The notes below the pieces were generated by a model, which did no database searches, was not told the DNA's origin, and was given only the letters and a program-made list of their open reading frames with translations. A stretch of 64,000 nucleotides of DNA. It comes from Haloimpatiens massiliensis. Lineage in GTDB: Bacteria; Bacillota; Clostridia; Clostridiales; Clostridiaceae. The stretch is from contig NZ_LT854640.1 in assembly GCF_900184255.1 (NCBI RefSeq), positions 726,019 through 790,018 on the forward strand. Reading direction: 5' to 3'. Every line of letters starts with the position of its first letter. Position 1 is the first letter of the stretch. Positions 41,826 to 51,048 of this stretch are shown here, piece after piece. A program made the translations under genes and the position numbers.

Positions 41826-43016
41826 ATGAAAATAATTGTTCAAAAATTTGGAGGAACTTCTGTATCAACACATGAAAAAAGATTATTAGTTATTGATAAG
41901 GTTATGCAGGCTAAAAGTTTAGGGTATAGTCCAGTTGTTGTTGTATCTGCTATGGGAAGAAAAGGCGAACCTTATGCTACAGATACATTATTATCTTTAA
42001 TTGACAGTGATTTTAAGATAAACAATCCTTTAGGGACAGATTTACTTATGAGTTGTGGCGAAGTTATAAGTACTGTTGTCATGAGTTATGAATTTAATAA
42101 GAAAAACATTTTCTCTGTACCATTAACTGGCGGTCAGGCAGGAATAATAACTGATGAAAAACATGGAAATGCAGAAGTACAAGAAACAAACATAGAAAAC
42201 ATAATAAATGTATTACAAGAAGGAAAAATACCAATTATAGCAGGATTTCAAGGAAAAACAAGAGATGGATATGTAACTACTCTTGGAAGAGGTGCTAGCG
42301 ATTTTACTGCTGCTATTCTTGGAGTTGCTTTAAAAGCTGAAAAAATAGAAATTTATAAGGATGTAGATGGAATTATGACCGCAGATCCAAGAGTGGTTTC
42401 AGACGCCGCTTTAATAAAAGAGATAAGTTATAATGAAGTTTTTCAATTTGCGGATCAAGGAGCAAAAGTAATACATCCTAGGGCTGTAGATGTGGCTATG
42501 AAGGGAAATATTCCTTTAGTTATAAAAAATACTTTAAATGATAGCGAAGGTACTGTGATAAATGTTTTTGGAAATTCAAACTCCAATAATATTATTACAG
42601 GAATTACATCTATGGATAACAGAATTCAAGTAAGAGTTAAATTTAATGAAGAAAAAGACTATAATAACATTTTTGATATACTATCAAATAATTCTATAAG
42701 TATAGATCTTATAAACATATTCCCAAAGGAAACGGTATTTACTATAAATGAAGAAGACATGGGTAAATTTAATAGCTTAATGGAAAAGTTACATTTATCC
42801 TATTCAAGTATCGAAAATTGTAGCAAAATTTCTATTATAGGTTCTAGAATGAGGGGAATACCTGGTGTTATGGCTAGAATATTGAAGGTTTTAACAAAGG
42901 AAAATATAGAAGTTCTTCAAACTGCAGATTCCCATACTACTATTTGGTGTCTAGTGGAATCTAAAAACTGTAAAAATGCAATAAATGCTCTTCATAAAGA
43001 ATTTAAACTAGGTTAA
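41826..43016 (+). CDS. dapG: Aspartokinase
   Basis: Catalyses ATP-dependent phosphorylation of aspartate, the first step to lysine, diaminopimelate, threonine and methionine. 396 residues: the kinase starts KIIVQKFGGTSVS and has TTLGRGASDFTA; two C-terminal ACT domains (~265-396) suggest allosteric control. ATG 41820 abuts GGAGG (41815-41819) and cannot be used; ATG 41826 is 6 nt away. The locus matches dapG (diaminopimelate-sensitive in Bacillus), which serves wall and spore dipicolinate needs; effector specificity is inferred. Confidence 0.92.
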   Translation: MKIIVQKFGGTSVSTHEKRLLVIDKVMQAKSLGYSPVVVVSAMGRKGEPYATDTLLSLIDSDFKINNPLGTDLLMSCGEVISTVVMSYEFNKKNIFSVPLTGGQAGIITDEKHGNAEVQETNIENIINVLQEGKIPIIAGFQGKTRDGYVTTLGRGASDFTAAILGVALKAEKIEIYKDVDGIMTADPRVVSDAALIKEISYNEVFQFADQGAKVIHPRAVDVAMKGNIPLVIKNTLNDSEGTVINVFGNSNSNNIITGITSMDNRIQVRVKFNEEKDYNNIFDILSNNSISIDLINIFPKETVFTINEEDMGKFNSLMEKLHLSYSSIENCSKISIIGSRMRGIPGVMARILKVLTKENIEVLQTADSHTTIWCLVESKNCKNAINALHKEFKLG

Positions 43017-43070
43017 TGTATATATATATCCTTTCTAACACAAAATATGGTTGTTAGGAGGAATGTATAT

Positions 43071-43769
43071 ATGGATACTAATGAACAACAACTACAAAAT
43101 GAAAAAGAAAGCATTAGAGAGAACATAAAGGAATTGGGAATATCAAATATGCCTGTACCTACTACAGACCCCATAAAAATTTTACCTATAATAGGTCAAG
43201 TAGAAGGGCATATGATGTTACCACCTCAAACTAAAGCTACTAAATATGAGCATGTTATACCTCAATTAATAGATGCAGAAAGAGATGAAAATACAAAGGG
43301 AATATTGATAATATTAAATACTGTAGGTGGTGATGTGGAAGCAGGGCTTGCCATTGCGGAAATGATAAGAAGTCTTTCGAAACCTACAGTATCATTAGTT
43401 ATAGGTGGAGGTCATTCTATAGGGGTTCCTTTAGCTACTTCAGCTCAATATTCATTTATATCACCTTCTGCTACTATGATAATACATCCTATAAGAATGA
43501 ATGGACTAGTTATAGGAGTGCCTCAAACTTTTGAGTATTTCAACAAAATGCAAGAAAGAATATCTGAATTTATCGTGAGAACTTCTAATATTAATAAAGA
43601 GACTCTAAGAAATATGATGTTAGCAACTGATGAACTTTTAAATGATATGGGAACCATATTAATAGGAGAAAAGGCTGTGGAATATGGTCTTATAGATGAG
43701 GTAGGTGGAATCAGTAAAGCACTGACAAAACTAAATTCTATGATAAAAAGCTCCGAAAACCATAGGTAA
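43071..43769 (+). CDS. tepA: ClpP-like serine protease TepA (translocation-enhancing protein)
   Basis: 232 residues of the ClpP/crotonase fold: ILIILNTVGGDVEAGLAIAEMI, then GGGHSIGVPLA with the nucleophile Ser, and TMIIHPIRMNG with the His. Family TepA/YmfB, linked in Bacillus to SASP degradation at germination and to secretion. An in-frame ATG at 43047 exists, but AGGAGG (43056-43061) points to ATG 43071. No ClpX/ClpA partner is encoded here. Confidence 0.9.
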   Translation: MDTNEQQLQNEKESIRENIKELGISNMPVPTTDPIKILPIIGQVEGHMMLPPQTKATKYEHVIPQLIDAERDENTKGILIILNTVGGDVEAGLAIAEMIRSLSKPTVSLVIGGGHSIGVPLATSAQYSFISPSATMIIHPIRMNGLVIGVPQTFEYFNKMQERISEFIVRTSNINKETLRNMMLATDELLNDMGTILIGEKAVEYGLIDEVGGISKALTKLNSMIKSSENHR

Positions 43770-43787
43770 ATCCTATGGTTATATTTT
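43758..43787 (+). terminator. Intrinsic terminator overlapping the tepA stop
   Basis: AACCATAGG (43758-43766) pairs perfectly with CCTATGGTT (43772-43780), loop TAAAT, followed by ATATTTTATTT. The stem spans the last tepA codons. Confidence 0.8.
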
Positions 43788-43854
43788 ATTTATATTCTAT
43801 TTATAAGAGGATATTTGTAGGTTATGTAGAAATATTTTTTTGGAGGTGATTTTG

Positions 43855-46077
43855 TTGGGGAAAAAAAGGAGTAGGACTAAAAAAAGTGTAAATCGCCATA
43901 ATGAAATAAAAGGATTAGGTTTAGTGACTTTTGGTTTGTTATCCATATTTAGTATATACATGACAAAATCTTCAGGGATTTTTGGTGGGTTTATAAAAAG
44001 TACGTTTATTTTATTTTGCGGAATAGGAACTTATGTTTTGCCATTTCTTATTATATTTTTAGGGATAATGTACATATACAGTGGTGGTAAAATAAAAGTA
44101 AATAGTAAATTTTATGGAATAATTTTATTTTTTATTAATACACTTCTTTTTGTTGGAATGTTAACCATAGATAACTATTATTCAGTAGGATATATGCTAG
44201 AAGGTATAAAAAAAATATGGAATTCATCTAGTGCATTACATGGTGGTGTTATAGCTTATATAATAGACGTGCAACTATATAGACTCTTTGGTAAAATTGG
44301 AAGCTATATTATATTTTTATGCATATATATAATATCCTCTATAATAATACTAAATTTGTCTCTAAGTAATATTATTTATAATATAAAAGCTAATTTAAAA
44401 GAAATGAAAAAAAATAGTGATGAATACAGTAATAAGGATATACGAGAAAGTGCTACAGCAGAATATACCGAACCAAAGCTTTTAAAGGATAAAAATGATA
44501 AAATAAAAATTATCGATTTCTTAAAAAATGGTTTTCAAGATGAAGAAAATAATGAGCAAAATAAAGAGGAGAATAAATCCGCTCCATATGTAGAGGATTG
44601 TAATGAAAATATAAATGATCAGCTTTCAAGAGAAATACAAAAGAGCTCCTCATTATCAGAAGAGATAAATTATACATATCCTTCTACAGAACTTTTAAAT
44701 ATAAATGATTTATCTAAAATGAAAAAAGGAGATAAGCGAGATTTAATTAACAGCGCTAATAAATTAGAAGAAACTTTAAGTAGTTTTGGTGTGGAGGCAA
44801 AGGTACTTCAAGTAACTAAAGGTCCTTCAGTAACTAGATACGAGCTTCAACCAGAAGCCGGAGTTAAAGTGAGTAAAATTGTTAATTTATCAGATGATAT
44901 AGCCCTTAGTCTGGCTGCATCTGCTGTAAGAATAGAAGCACCTATACCTGGAAAATCAGCAGTGGGAATAGAGATTCCAAACAAAGAATTAACTTCAGTT
45001 TATATAAGAGAAGTTATAGAAAGTGAGGAATTCATAGGTTCCAACAAATCTGTAACTTTTTGCCTTGGAAAAGATATATCAGGTAAGTGTGTAGTGGCGG
45101 ACTTGAGTAAAATGCCACATCTTCTAGTAGCTGGAGCTACGGGTTCAGGTAAAAGTGTTTGTATAAATACTTTAATTATAAGTTTACTATATAAATATTC
45201 TCCAAAAGATGTAAAACTACTTTTAATTGATCCAAAAGTGGTTGAATTAAGTATATATAATGGAATACCACATCTTTTAATACCAGTAGTAACTGATCCT
45301 AAAAAGTCTGCTGGAGCACTTAATTGGGCAGTTAATGAAATGACTAGAAGATACAAACTTTTTGCGGACAATAGTGTTAGAAATATAGATGGATATAATG
45401 AGTTATATAGTAAAAATATAGTGGATGAAAAATTACCTTTTATTGTTATAATAATAGATGAATTAGCTGACTTGATGATGGTATGCCCTGGGGAAGTTGA
45501 GGAATATATAGGTAGATTAGCTCAAATGGCTAGAGCTGCTGGAATGCATTTAGTAATTGCCACTCAAAGGCCATCTGTGGATGTTATAACTGGAGTTATA
45601 AAAGCCAATATTCCATCTAGAATTTCCTTTGCGGTTTCAAGTCAAATAGATTCTAGAACTATACTAGATTCTTCAGGGGCAGAAAAACTTTTAGGAAAAG
45701 GTGATATGCTTTTTTATCCAGTAGGCGAATCTAAACCTATAAGAATACAAGGAGCGTTTATATCTGAGGAAGAGGTAGAAAATGTAGTTCAATTCATAAA
45801 GGATAAACATGAGGACATAGACTATAAAGAGGAAATAATAGAGCAAATTAATTCCTCTGTATCAAAAAAAAATAATGATGAGGATGAATTATTAGATACT
45901 GCTATAGATATAGTTGTACAAGAAGGACAAGCATCCACATCACTATTGCAAAGAAAATTAAAAATAGGATATAATAGAGCTGCTAGAATAATAGAGCAGT
46001 TAGAAGATAAAGGAATAATTTCCGGAAGAAATGGAAGTAAACCAAGACAAGTATTATTAGATAGAGAAAATGAATAA
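43855..46077 (+). CDS. spoIIIE: FtsK/SpoIIIE-family DNA translocase
   Basis: 740 residues. Basic N-terminus (GKKRSRTKKS), four or five membrane helices (~25-185), charged linker (~185-300), then the RecA-like motor with AGATGSGKSVCINTLI (Walker A), FIVIIIDELADLMM (Walker B) and ATQRPSVDVITG. The C-terminal gamma winged helix (GQASTSLLQRKLKIGYNRAARIIEQLEDKGI, ~690-720) reads polar DNA motifs. Pumps chromosome through septa at division or sporulation. GGAGGTGAT precedes TTG 43855; TTG 43852 is also possible. FtsK versus SpoIIIE roles cannot be separated by sequence alone. Confidence 0.95.
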   Translation: MGKKRSRTKKSVNRHNEIKGLGLVTFGLLSIFSIYMTKSSGIFGGFIKSTFILFCGIGTYVLPFLIIFLGIMYIYSGGKIKVNSKFYGIILFFINTLLFVGMLTIDNYYSVGYMLEGIKKIWNSSSALHGGVIAYIIDVQLYRLFGKIGSYIIFLCIYIISSIIILNLSLSNIIYNIKANLKEMKKNSDEYSNKDIRESATAEYTEPKLLKDKNDKIKIIDFLKNGFQDEENNEQNKEENKSAPYVEDCNENINDQLSREIQKSSSLSEEINYTYPSTELLNINDLSKMKKGDKRDLINSANKLEETLSSFGVEAKVLQVTKGPSVTRYELQPEAGVKVSKIVNLSDDIALSLAASAVRIEAPIPGKSAVGIEIPNKELTSVYIREVIESEEFIGSNKSVTFCLGKDISGKCVVADLSKMPHLLVAGATGSGKSVCINTLIISLLYKYSPKDVKLLLIDPKVVELSIYNGIPHLLIPVVTDPKKSAGALNWAVNEMTRRYKLFADNSVRNIDGYNELYSKNIVDEKLPFIVIIIDELADLMMVCPGEVEEYIGRLAQMARAAGMHLVIATQRPSVDVITGVIKANIPSRISFAVSSQIDSRTILDSSGAEKLLGKGDMLFYPVGESKPIRIQGAFISEEEVENVVQFIKDKHEDIDYKEEIIEQINSSVSKKNNDEDELLDTAIDIVVQEGQASTSLLQRKLKIGYNRAARIIEQLEDKGIISGRNGSKPRQVLLDRENE

Positions 46078-46121
46078 GAAATTATTACCAAGGAAATAAA
46101 TGTTAATAAGGGGGAAATAAA

Positions 46122-47456
46122 TTGAATAAATACAAAGTTGGTCTTGTTAGTTTAGGTTGCGACAAAAACAGAATTGATTCAGAAATAATTTTAGGTAAGC
46201 TACATGAAAGATATGAAATAATTAATGAACCAAAAGCTGCTGATATATTAATAGTTAATACTTGTGGGTTTATAGAAGAAGCAAAGCAAGAGGCAATAAA
46301 TACAATATTAGAAATGGCTCAGTACAAGGATAATAATTGTAAATTGTTAATAGCTACTGGATGTCTTACACAAAGATATGGCAAAGAACTTTTGAAACTT
46401 ATTCCAGAATTGGATTTGATTTATGGTGTAAATGATTATGAGGATTTATTAAAAGGTATTGATGAGTTTTTATGTACAAAGGAAAAAAAGGATTATTGTA
46501 ATTATAGTAACTCATGCATAAATGAAGGAGAGAGAATATTAACTACACCATCATATGTAGCTTATTTGAGAATTGCAGAAGGTTGCAGTAACTATTGTTC
46601 TTATTGTGCAATACCGTATATCCGTGGGCAATATAGAAGTAGAAAGTTAGAAGATGTTATAGATGAAGCTCATGTACTTGCAAAAAGAGGAGTTAAGGAA
46701 ATTATTTTAGTAGCTCAGGACACTACTAAATATGGTGTAGATATATATGGTCATAATAAAATACATCAATTAATAAAAGAAATATCTAATATAGAATCTA
46801 TTAAGTGGATAAGAATTTTATATTGTTATCCAGAAGAGATAACAGTAGATTTGATAGATGAAATGTCTAGTAACCCTAAGGTATGTCACTATATAGATTT
46901 ACCTCTTCAGCACATTAGCAACAATGTACTTAAAAACATGAGAAGAAAAAGTAATAAAGAAGATATATTGAAAACAATAGAGTATATAAGAACTAAAATG
47001 CCTAATGTGGTTTTGAGAACTTCTATTATCGTAGGATTTCCTGGAGAAACAGAAGAGGATTTTTGTGAATTAAAAGAATTTGTTAAGTCTGTGAAAATAG
47101 ATAAGTTAGGTGTGTTTAAATATTCCCAGGAAGAAGGAACAAAAGCAGCCTTAATGGAAAAACAAATATCAGAAAAAGTTAAAGAGGAGAGATATAAAGA
47201 AATAATGCTTCATCAACAAGAGATTTCTAAGGAAAAAAATCATAATAAAATAGGCAAAATATATGAAGTACTTATAGAAGGTAAAAAAAATGGATATTGG
47301 TATGGAAGAAGTTATGAAATGGCTCCGGAAATTGATGGTGCAATTTGGTTTAAATGTGATAAAATATTAGATGTAGGAAACTTTATAGAAATAAAAGTTA
47401 CCGAAGCATTAGAATATGATTTAATAGGAGTTGTATGTGATGAATCTTGCAAATAA
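46122..47456 (+). CDS. rimO: Ribosomal protein S12 methylthiotransferase RimO
   Basis: Radical SAM enzyme methylthiolating an Asp of S12. 444 residues: the UPF0004 domain carries the auxiliary cluster Cys in SLGCDKNRIDSE, NTCGFIEEAKQE and ATGCLTQRY. Radical SAM CxxxCxxC is in GCSNYCSYCAIPYIRGQYRSR-type block near 153-160. A C-terminal TRAM domain is present. The start is TTG 46122, 7 nt after AGGGGGA. The last 17 nt overlap pgsA. Confidence 0.96.
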   Translation: MNKYKVGLVSLGCDKNRIDSEIILGKLHERYEIINEPKAADILIVNTCGFIEEAKQEAINTILEMAQYKDNNCKLLIATGCLTQRYGKELLKLIPELDLIYGVNDYEDLLKGIDEFLCTKEKKDYCNYSNSCINEGERILTTPSYVAYLRIAEGCSNYCSYCAIPYIRGQYRSRKLEDVIDEAHVLAKRGVKEIILVAQDTTKYGVDIYGHNKIHQLIKEISNIESIKWIRILYCYPEEITVDLIDEMSSNPKVCHYIDLPLQHISNNVLKNMRRKSNKEDILKTIEYIRTKMPNVVLRTSIIVGFPGETEEDFCELKEFVKSVKIDKLGVFKYSQEEGTKAALMEKQISEKVKEERYKEIMLHQQEISKEKNHNKIGKIYEVLIEGKKNGYWYGRSYEMAPEIDGAIWFKCDKILDVGNFIEIKVTEALEYDLIGVVCDESCK

Positions 47457-47985
47457 GTTAACACTCATAAGAATTTTTTTAGTACCTATATTTTTGGTTT
47501 TTATTACTATAACAGAGATACCTTATGGTACCACTATTGCAACTATTATATTTATTGGAGCTTCTCTAACAGATAAACTCGATGGTTATATTGCTAGAAG
47601 TAGAAATCAAATAACTCGTTTTGGTAAATTTATGGATCCTTTAGCTGACAAATTACTGGTAACAGCAGCTTTAATTGCATTAGTTGAATTTCATATAATA
47701 GGAACTTGGGCAGCAGTAGTAATAATAGCTAGAGAATTTGCTGTAACAGGACTTAGAACTATAGCAGCCTCAGAAGGAATAGTTATTGCGGCTAGTTGGT
47801 GGGGAAAAATTAAAACCGTAACTCAAATGGTAGCTATAATAATTTCTTTAATAAGTAAAACATATCCTGAACATTGGATTATATCCTTATCTAAAATAAC
47901 TATACTATTAGCAGTAATAATTACTATAATTTCTGGTGTAGATTATTTTGTGAAAAATAAGGAAGTTTTAAAATTAGATAAGTAA
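47440..47985 (+). CDS. pgsA: CDP-diacylglycerol-glycerol-3-phosphate 3-phosphatidyltransferase
   Basis: Makes phosphatidylglycerol phosphate from the CdsA product. 181 residues with about five membrane helices and the CDP-alcohol motif D-G-x2-A-R-x8-G-x3-D-x3-D seen in KLDGYIARSRNQITRFGKFMDPLADK (residues ~43-68). ATG 47440 lies 9 nt after AGGAG, inside the end of rimO. cinA, often between pgsA and recA, is absent. Confidence 0.96.
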   Translation: MNLANKLTLIRIFLVPIFLVFITITEIPYGTTIATIIFIGASLTDKLDGYIARSRNQITRFGKFMDPLADKLLVTAALIALVEFHIIGTWAAVVIIAREFAVTGLRTIAASEGIVIAASWWGKIKTVTQMVAIIISLISKTYPEHWIISLSKITILLAVIITIISGVDYFVKNKEVLKLDK

Positions 47986-48040
47986 GTAATGTAGATTAGA
48001 TAAGTGATTAAAATTTGTATATAAGGTTAATAATTAAAAT

Positions 48041-48075
48041 AAAAGTTCCTACAAAAATGTAGTAGGGGCTTTTTA
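48041..48075 (+). terminator. Intrinsic terminator after pgsA
   Basis: AAAAGTTCCTA (48041-48051) pairs with TAGGGGCTTTT (48063-48073, two G-U) across an 11-nt loop, ending in T-run. It separates pgsA from the recA promoter. Confidence 0.8.
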
Positions 48076-48081
48076 CATATG

Positions 48082-48110
48082 TTGACCTATATAAATATAT
48101 ATTGTATAAT
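48082..48110 (+). promoter_or_regulatory. recA promoter
   Basis: TTGACC at 48082-48087, a 17-nt spacer and consensus TATAAT at 48105-48110. Predicted start near 48117, inside the LexA box that follows. Confidence 0.85.
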
Positions 48111-48112
48111 AA

Positions 48113-48124
48113 GAACAACTGTTC
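48113..48124 (+). promoter_or_regulatory. LexA (SOS) box at recA
   Basis: GAACAACTGTTC is a perfect GAAC-N4-GTTC dyad, the Gram-positive LexA/DinR box. It overlaps the predicted transcription start, so LexA bound here would block recA until DNA damage activates RecA-driven LexA cleavage. Confidence 0.88.
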
Positions 48125-48138
48125 GAAAGGAAGGTGAA

Positions 48139-48150
48139 TCCCTTTAGGGA
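48139..48150 (+). promoter_or_regulatory. Mini-hairpin over the proximal recA ribosome binding site
   Basis: TCCC (48139-48142) pairs with GGGA (48147-48150). AGGGA (48146-48150) is 6 nt from ATG 48157, while a better-looking GGAAGG (48129-48134) is 22 nt away. The hairpin either hides AGGGA or brings GGAAGG closer to the start codon. Confidence 0.4.
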
Positions 48151-48156
48151 AATAAT

Positions 48157-49212
48157 ATGAATAATGAAAAATTAAAAGCATTAGATGCTGCTTTAAGTCA
48201 AATCCAAAAACAATTTGGTAAAGGTTCAGTAATGAAATTAGGAGAACATGAAATTCCTAAGTTAGATTGTATTTCTACAGGATGTTTAAGTTTAGATATT
48301 GCATTAGGTATAGGGGGAGTACCAAAAGGAAGAGTAGTAGAGATATATGGACCAGAGTCCTCAGGAAAAACTACAGTAGCACTTCATATAATAGCTGAAG
48401 CTCAAAAAAGTGGTGGAACAGCTGCGTTTATAGATGCTGAACATGCATTAGACCCTAATTATGCGCATGATTTAGGAGTAGATGTAGAAAATTTAATAGT
48501 TTCACAACCAGACACAGGAGAACAGGCACTTGAGATTGCAGAGGCATTAGTTAGATCAGGAGCGGTAGATGTAATAGTTGTTGACTCAGTAGCAGCTCTT
48601 GTTCCAAGAGCTGAGATAGAAGGAGAAATGGGTGATTCTCATGTAGGACTTCAAGCAAGATTAATGTCACAAGCATTAAGAAAATTAGCTGGTTCTATAA
48701 ATAAGTCAAATTGTATAGCTGTGTTTATAAATCAGTTAAGAGAAAAAGTTGGTATAATGTTTGGAAATCCTGAAACTACTCCAGGTGGAAGAGCATTAAA
48801 ATTCTATTCTTCTGTAAGACTAGACGTAAGAAAAATAGATAATATAAAGCAGGGTGAAGATATTTTAGGTAATAGAACAAGAGTAAAAGTAGTTAAAAAT
48901 AAAGTAGCTCCTCCTTTTAAACAAGCTGAATTTGACATAATGTACGGTGAAGGCATATCTAGAGAGGGCAATGTTTTAGATATGGGAGTAAAAGAGGATA
49001 TAGTAAATAAAAGTGGTGCGTGGTTCTCTTATGGAGATACTCGTTTAGGTCAAGGAAGAGAAAATTCTAAAAAGTTTTTAAAAGATAATCCATCATTACT
49101 TTTAGAAATAGAAAATAGAGTAAGAGAGAAAAATGGATTAAAATCTATTTCTGATAAAGCAAATAATTCTGAAAAAGAAGCAGAAAAGGAAACAAAAAAG
49201 AAAAATGAATAG
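48157..49212 (+). CDS. recA: Recombinase RecA
   Basis: Strand-exchange protein and LexA co-protease. 351 residues: KQFGKGSVMKLGE, Walker A GPESSGKTT near 67, SQPDTGEQALEIAE, VVDSVAALVPRAEIEGE, the L1/L2 loops with NQLREKVGIMFGNPETTPGG (~193-212) and a Lys/Glu-rich C-terminal tail. Regulated by the LexA box upstream. It cooperates with DprA and ComM encoded in the same window if transformation occurs. Confidence 0.98.
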   Translation: MNNEKLKALDAALSQIQKQFGKGSVMKLGEHEIPKLDCISTGCLSLDIALGIGGVPKGRVVEIYGPESSGKTTVALHIIAEAQKSGGTAAFIDAEHALDPNYAHDLGVDVENLIVSQPDTGEQALEIAEALVRSGAVDVIVVDSVAALVPRAEIEGEMGDSHVGLQARLMSQALRKLAGSINKSNCIAVFINQLREKVGIMFGNPETTPGGRALKFYSSVRLDVRKIDNIKQGEDILGNRTRVKVVKNKVAPPFKQAEFDIMYGEGISREGNVLDMGVKEDIVNKSGAWFSYGDTRLGQGRENSKKFLKDNPSLLLEIENRVREKNGLKSISDKANNSEKEAEKETKKKNE

Positions 49213-49241
49213 CAATTAAAAATTCTTATTCTTTTCAAATC

Positions 49242-49270
49242 TTGACATCCATATAAAAGTAATATAAAAT
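49242..49270 (+). promoter_or_regulatory. Probable rny promoter
   Basis: Consensus TTGACA at 49242-49247, a 17-nt spacer and TAAAAT at 49265-49270. Predicted start ~49277, giving a ~105-nt leader that contains a GC-richer patch (CTTTCGTTTTGCTCC and CGGAAACCG). Confidence 0.65.
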
Positions 49271-49383
49271 AAATACAAATACTGGTTTAGTAATTACCCA
49301 TTATTTTAGTAAATGAAACACCTTTTCAAAGCTTTCGTTTTGCTCCTTTTGACGGAAACCGAATAAGCAAGGGAGGTGTTGAA

Positions 49384-50925
49384 ATGCCTATACAGTATAC
49401 GATAATGGCAGTTATAGCTTTTTTACTTATAGCTTTTACTACTATAGTATATATTAGAAAAAATATTTCCAGTGCTAATATATCTAAGGCAGAGGAAGAG
49501 GGAAAACATATTATAGAAGAAGCTAAAAAACAAGCTGAATCTGCTAAGAAAGAGTCCATTTTAGAGGCTAAAGAGGAAGTACACAAATTAAGAAATGATC
49601 TTGAGAAAGAATCCAGAGAAAGACGTAATGAAATTCAAAGGCTAGAAAGAAGAAATCTTCAAAGAGAAGAATCTTTGGATAAGAAAAGTGAAGTTTTAGA
49701 GAAAAAAGAAGAGACTATTAATAAAAAGCAACAAGAGCTTGAAAAAACAGAGCAAGAAGTGAAAAATTTATATTTAAGCCAAAAACAAGAATTAGAAAGA
49801 ATTTCTAATTTAACTTCTGAAGAAGCTAAGCAATTATTATTAGAACAAACTAGAAAAGAAGTTAGACATGATCTTGCAATGCTAATTAAAGAGGAAGAAA
49901 CAAGAATAAAAGAAGAAGCCAACAAAAAAGCATGTGAAATAATATCTTATGCTATTCAAAGATGTGCTGCTGATCATGTGGCTGAAACTACAGTGCACGT
50001 AGTTGCTCTTCCTAATGACGAAATGAAAGGAAGAATTATTGGTAGAGAGGGAAGAAATATAAGAACTTTAGAAACTCTCACTGGTGTAGATCTTATAATA
50101 GATGATACTCCAGAAGCTGTTATTCTTTCTGCTTTTGATCCTATAAGAAGAGAAGTGGCTAGAATTGCTCTTGAAAAATTAATAGTCGACGGAAGAATTC
50201 ATCCTGCAAGAATAGAAGAAATGGTGGAAAAAGCCAAAAAAGAAGTTGAAAACATAATTAGAGAAGAAGGAGAACAAGCTACATTTGAAACCGGTATACA
50301 TGGACTTCACTCAGAACTTATTAAACTTTTAGGAAGATTGAAGTACAGAACAAGCTATGGGCAAAATGTGTTAAAGCACTCAATGGAAGTAGCACATCTT
50401 GCTGGACTTATGGCATCAGAACTTGGAATAGACCCTGCTCTTGCTAAGAGGGCTGGACTATTACATGATATAGGTAAAGCTGTTGACCATGAAATAGAAG
50501 GTCCACACGCTGCTATAGGAGCAGAAATAGCTAAGAAATACAAAGAATCTTCTGTAATAGTTAATGCAATAGAAGCCCATCATGGTGATGTAGAACCTCA
50601 ATCTTTAGAGGCTGTACTTGTTCAAGCTGCTGACGCTATATCAGCTGCTAGACCTGGAGCAAGGAGAGAAACTTTAGAAGCTTATATTAAGAGATTGGAA
50701 AAATTAGAAGAAATAGCTAACGATTTTGAAGGCGTAGAAAAATCATTTGCAATACAAGCTGGTAGAGAAATTAGAATAATGGTAAAACCGGATAGTGTAG
50801 ACGATTTTGCTACTGTTGAAATGGCTAGAAATTTAGCTAAGAGAATTGAAAACGAGTTAGAGTATCCAGGACAAATAAAGATTAATGTTATAAGAGAAAC
50901 AAGAGCTATAGAATACGCTAAATAA
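49384..50925 (+). CDS. rny: Ribonuclease Y
   Basis: Membrane-anchored endoribonuclease that starts mRNA decay in Firmicutes. 513 residues: membrane helix at ~3-22 (YTIMAVIAFLLIAFTTIVY), long coiled coil (~30-190), KH domain with GRIIGREGRNIRTLETLTGVD (~216-236), and HD domain with HSMEVAHLAG and LLHDIGKAVDHE. GGGAGGTG precedes ATG 49384. It is followed by spoVS, as in Bacillus. Confidence 0.97.
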   Translation: MPIQYTIMAVIAFLLIAFTTIVYIRKNISSANISKAEEEGKHIIEEAKKQAESAKKESILEAKEEVHKLRNDLEKESRERRNEIQRLERRNLQREESLDKKSEVLEKKEETINKKQQELEKTEQEVKNLYLSQKQELERISNLTSEEAKQLLLEQTRKEVRHDLAMLIKEEETRIKEEANKKACEIISYAIQRCAADHVAETTVHVVALPNDEMKGRIIGREGRNIRTLETLTGVDLIIDDTPEAVILSAFDPIRREVARIALEKLIVDGRIHPARIEEMVEKAKKEVENIIREEGEQATFETGIHGLHSELIKLLGRLKYRTSYGQNVLKHSMEVAHLAGLMASELGIDPALAKRAGLLHDIGKAVDHEIEGPHAAIGAEIAKKYKESSVIVNAIEAHHGDVEPQSLEAVLVQAADAISAARPGARRETLEAYIKRLEKLEEIANDFEGVEKSFAIQAGREIRIMVKPDSVDDFATVEMARNLAKRIENELEYPGQIKINVIRETRAIEYAK

Positions 50926-50934
50926 TTTACAACC

Positions 50935-50986
50935 AAAATCCTTTTGAATTTTGTACCTTTAAAAGCAAAATTTAAAAGGGTTTTTG
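50935..50986 (+). terminator. Intrinsic terminator after rny
   Basis: Arms 50935-50953 and 50966-50984 form a 19-bp stem with two G-U pairs, followed by a T. It rules out the longer upstream start (50944) of the spoVS frame. Confidence 0.88.
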
Positions 50987-51003
50987 TATTTTTTGTAGAA
51001 ATA
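50975..51003 (+). promoter_or_regulatory. Possible sigma-H promoter for spoVS
   Basis: AAAGGGTTT (50975-50983) and GTAGAAATA (50995-51003), spaced 11 nt, each match the sigma-H consensus (RNAGGAWWW, N11-12, RNNGAATWW) at 8 of 9 positions. spoVS is sigma-H-dependent in Bacillus. The -35 lies in the descending arm of the rny terminator. Confidence 0.45.
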
Positions 51004-51048
51004 GTATGGTATGAGTTATACTATAAGATTTACTATAGGAGGTTTAAG

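Noticed and set aside
50944..51048. Longer N-terminus of SpoVS
   Set aside because: The extension overlaps the rny terminator and lacks a ribosome binding site; the conserved family begins at ATG 51049.
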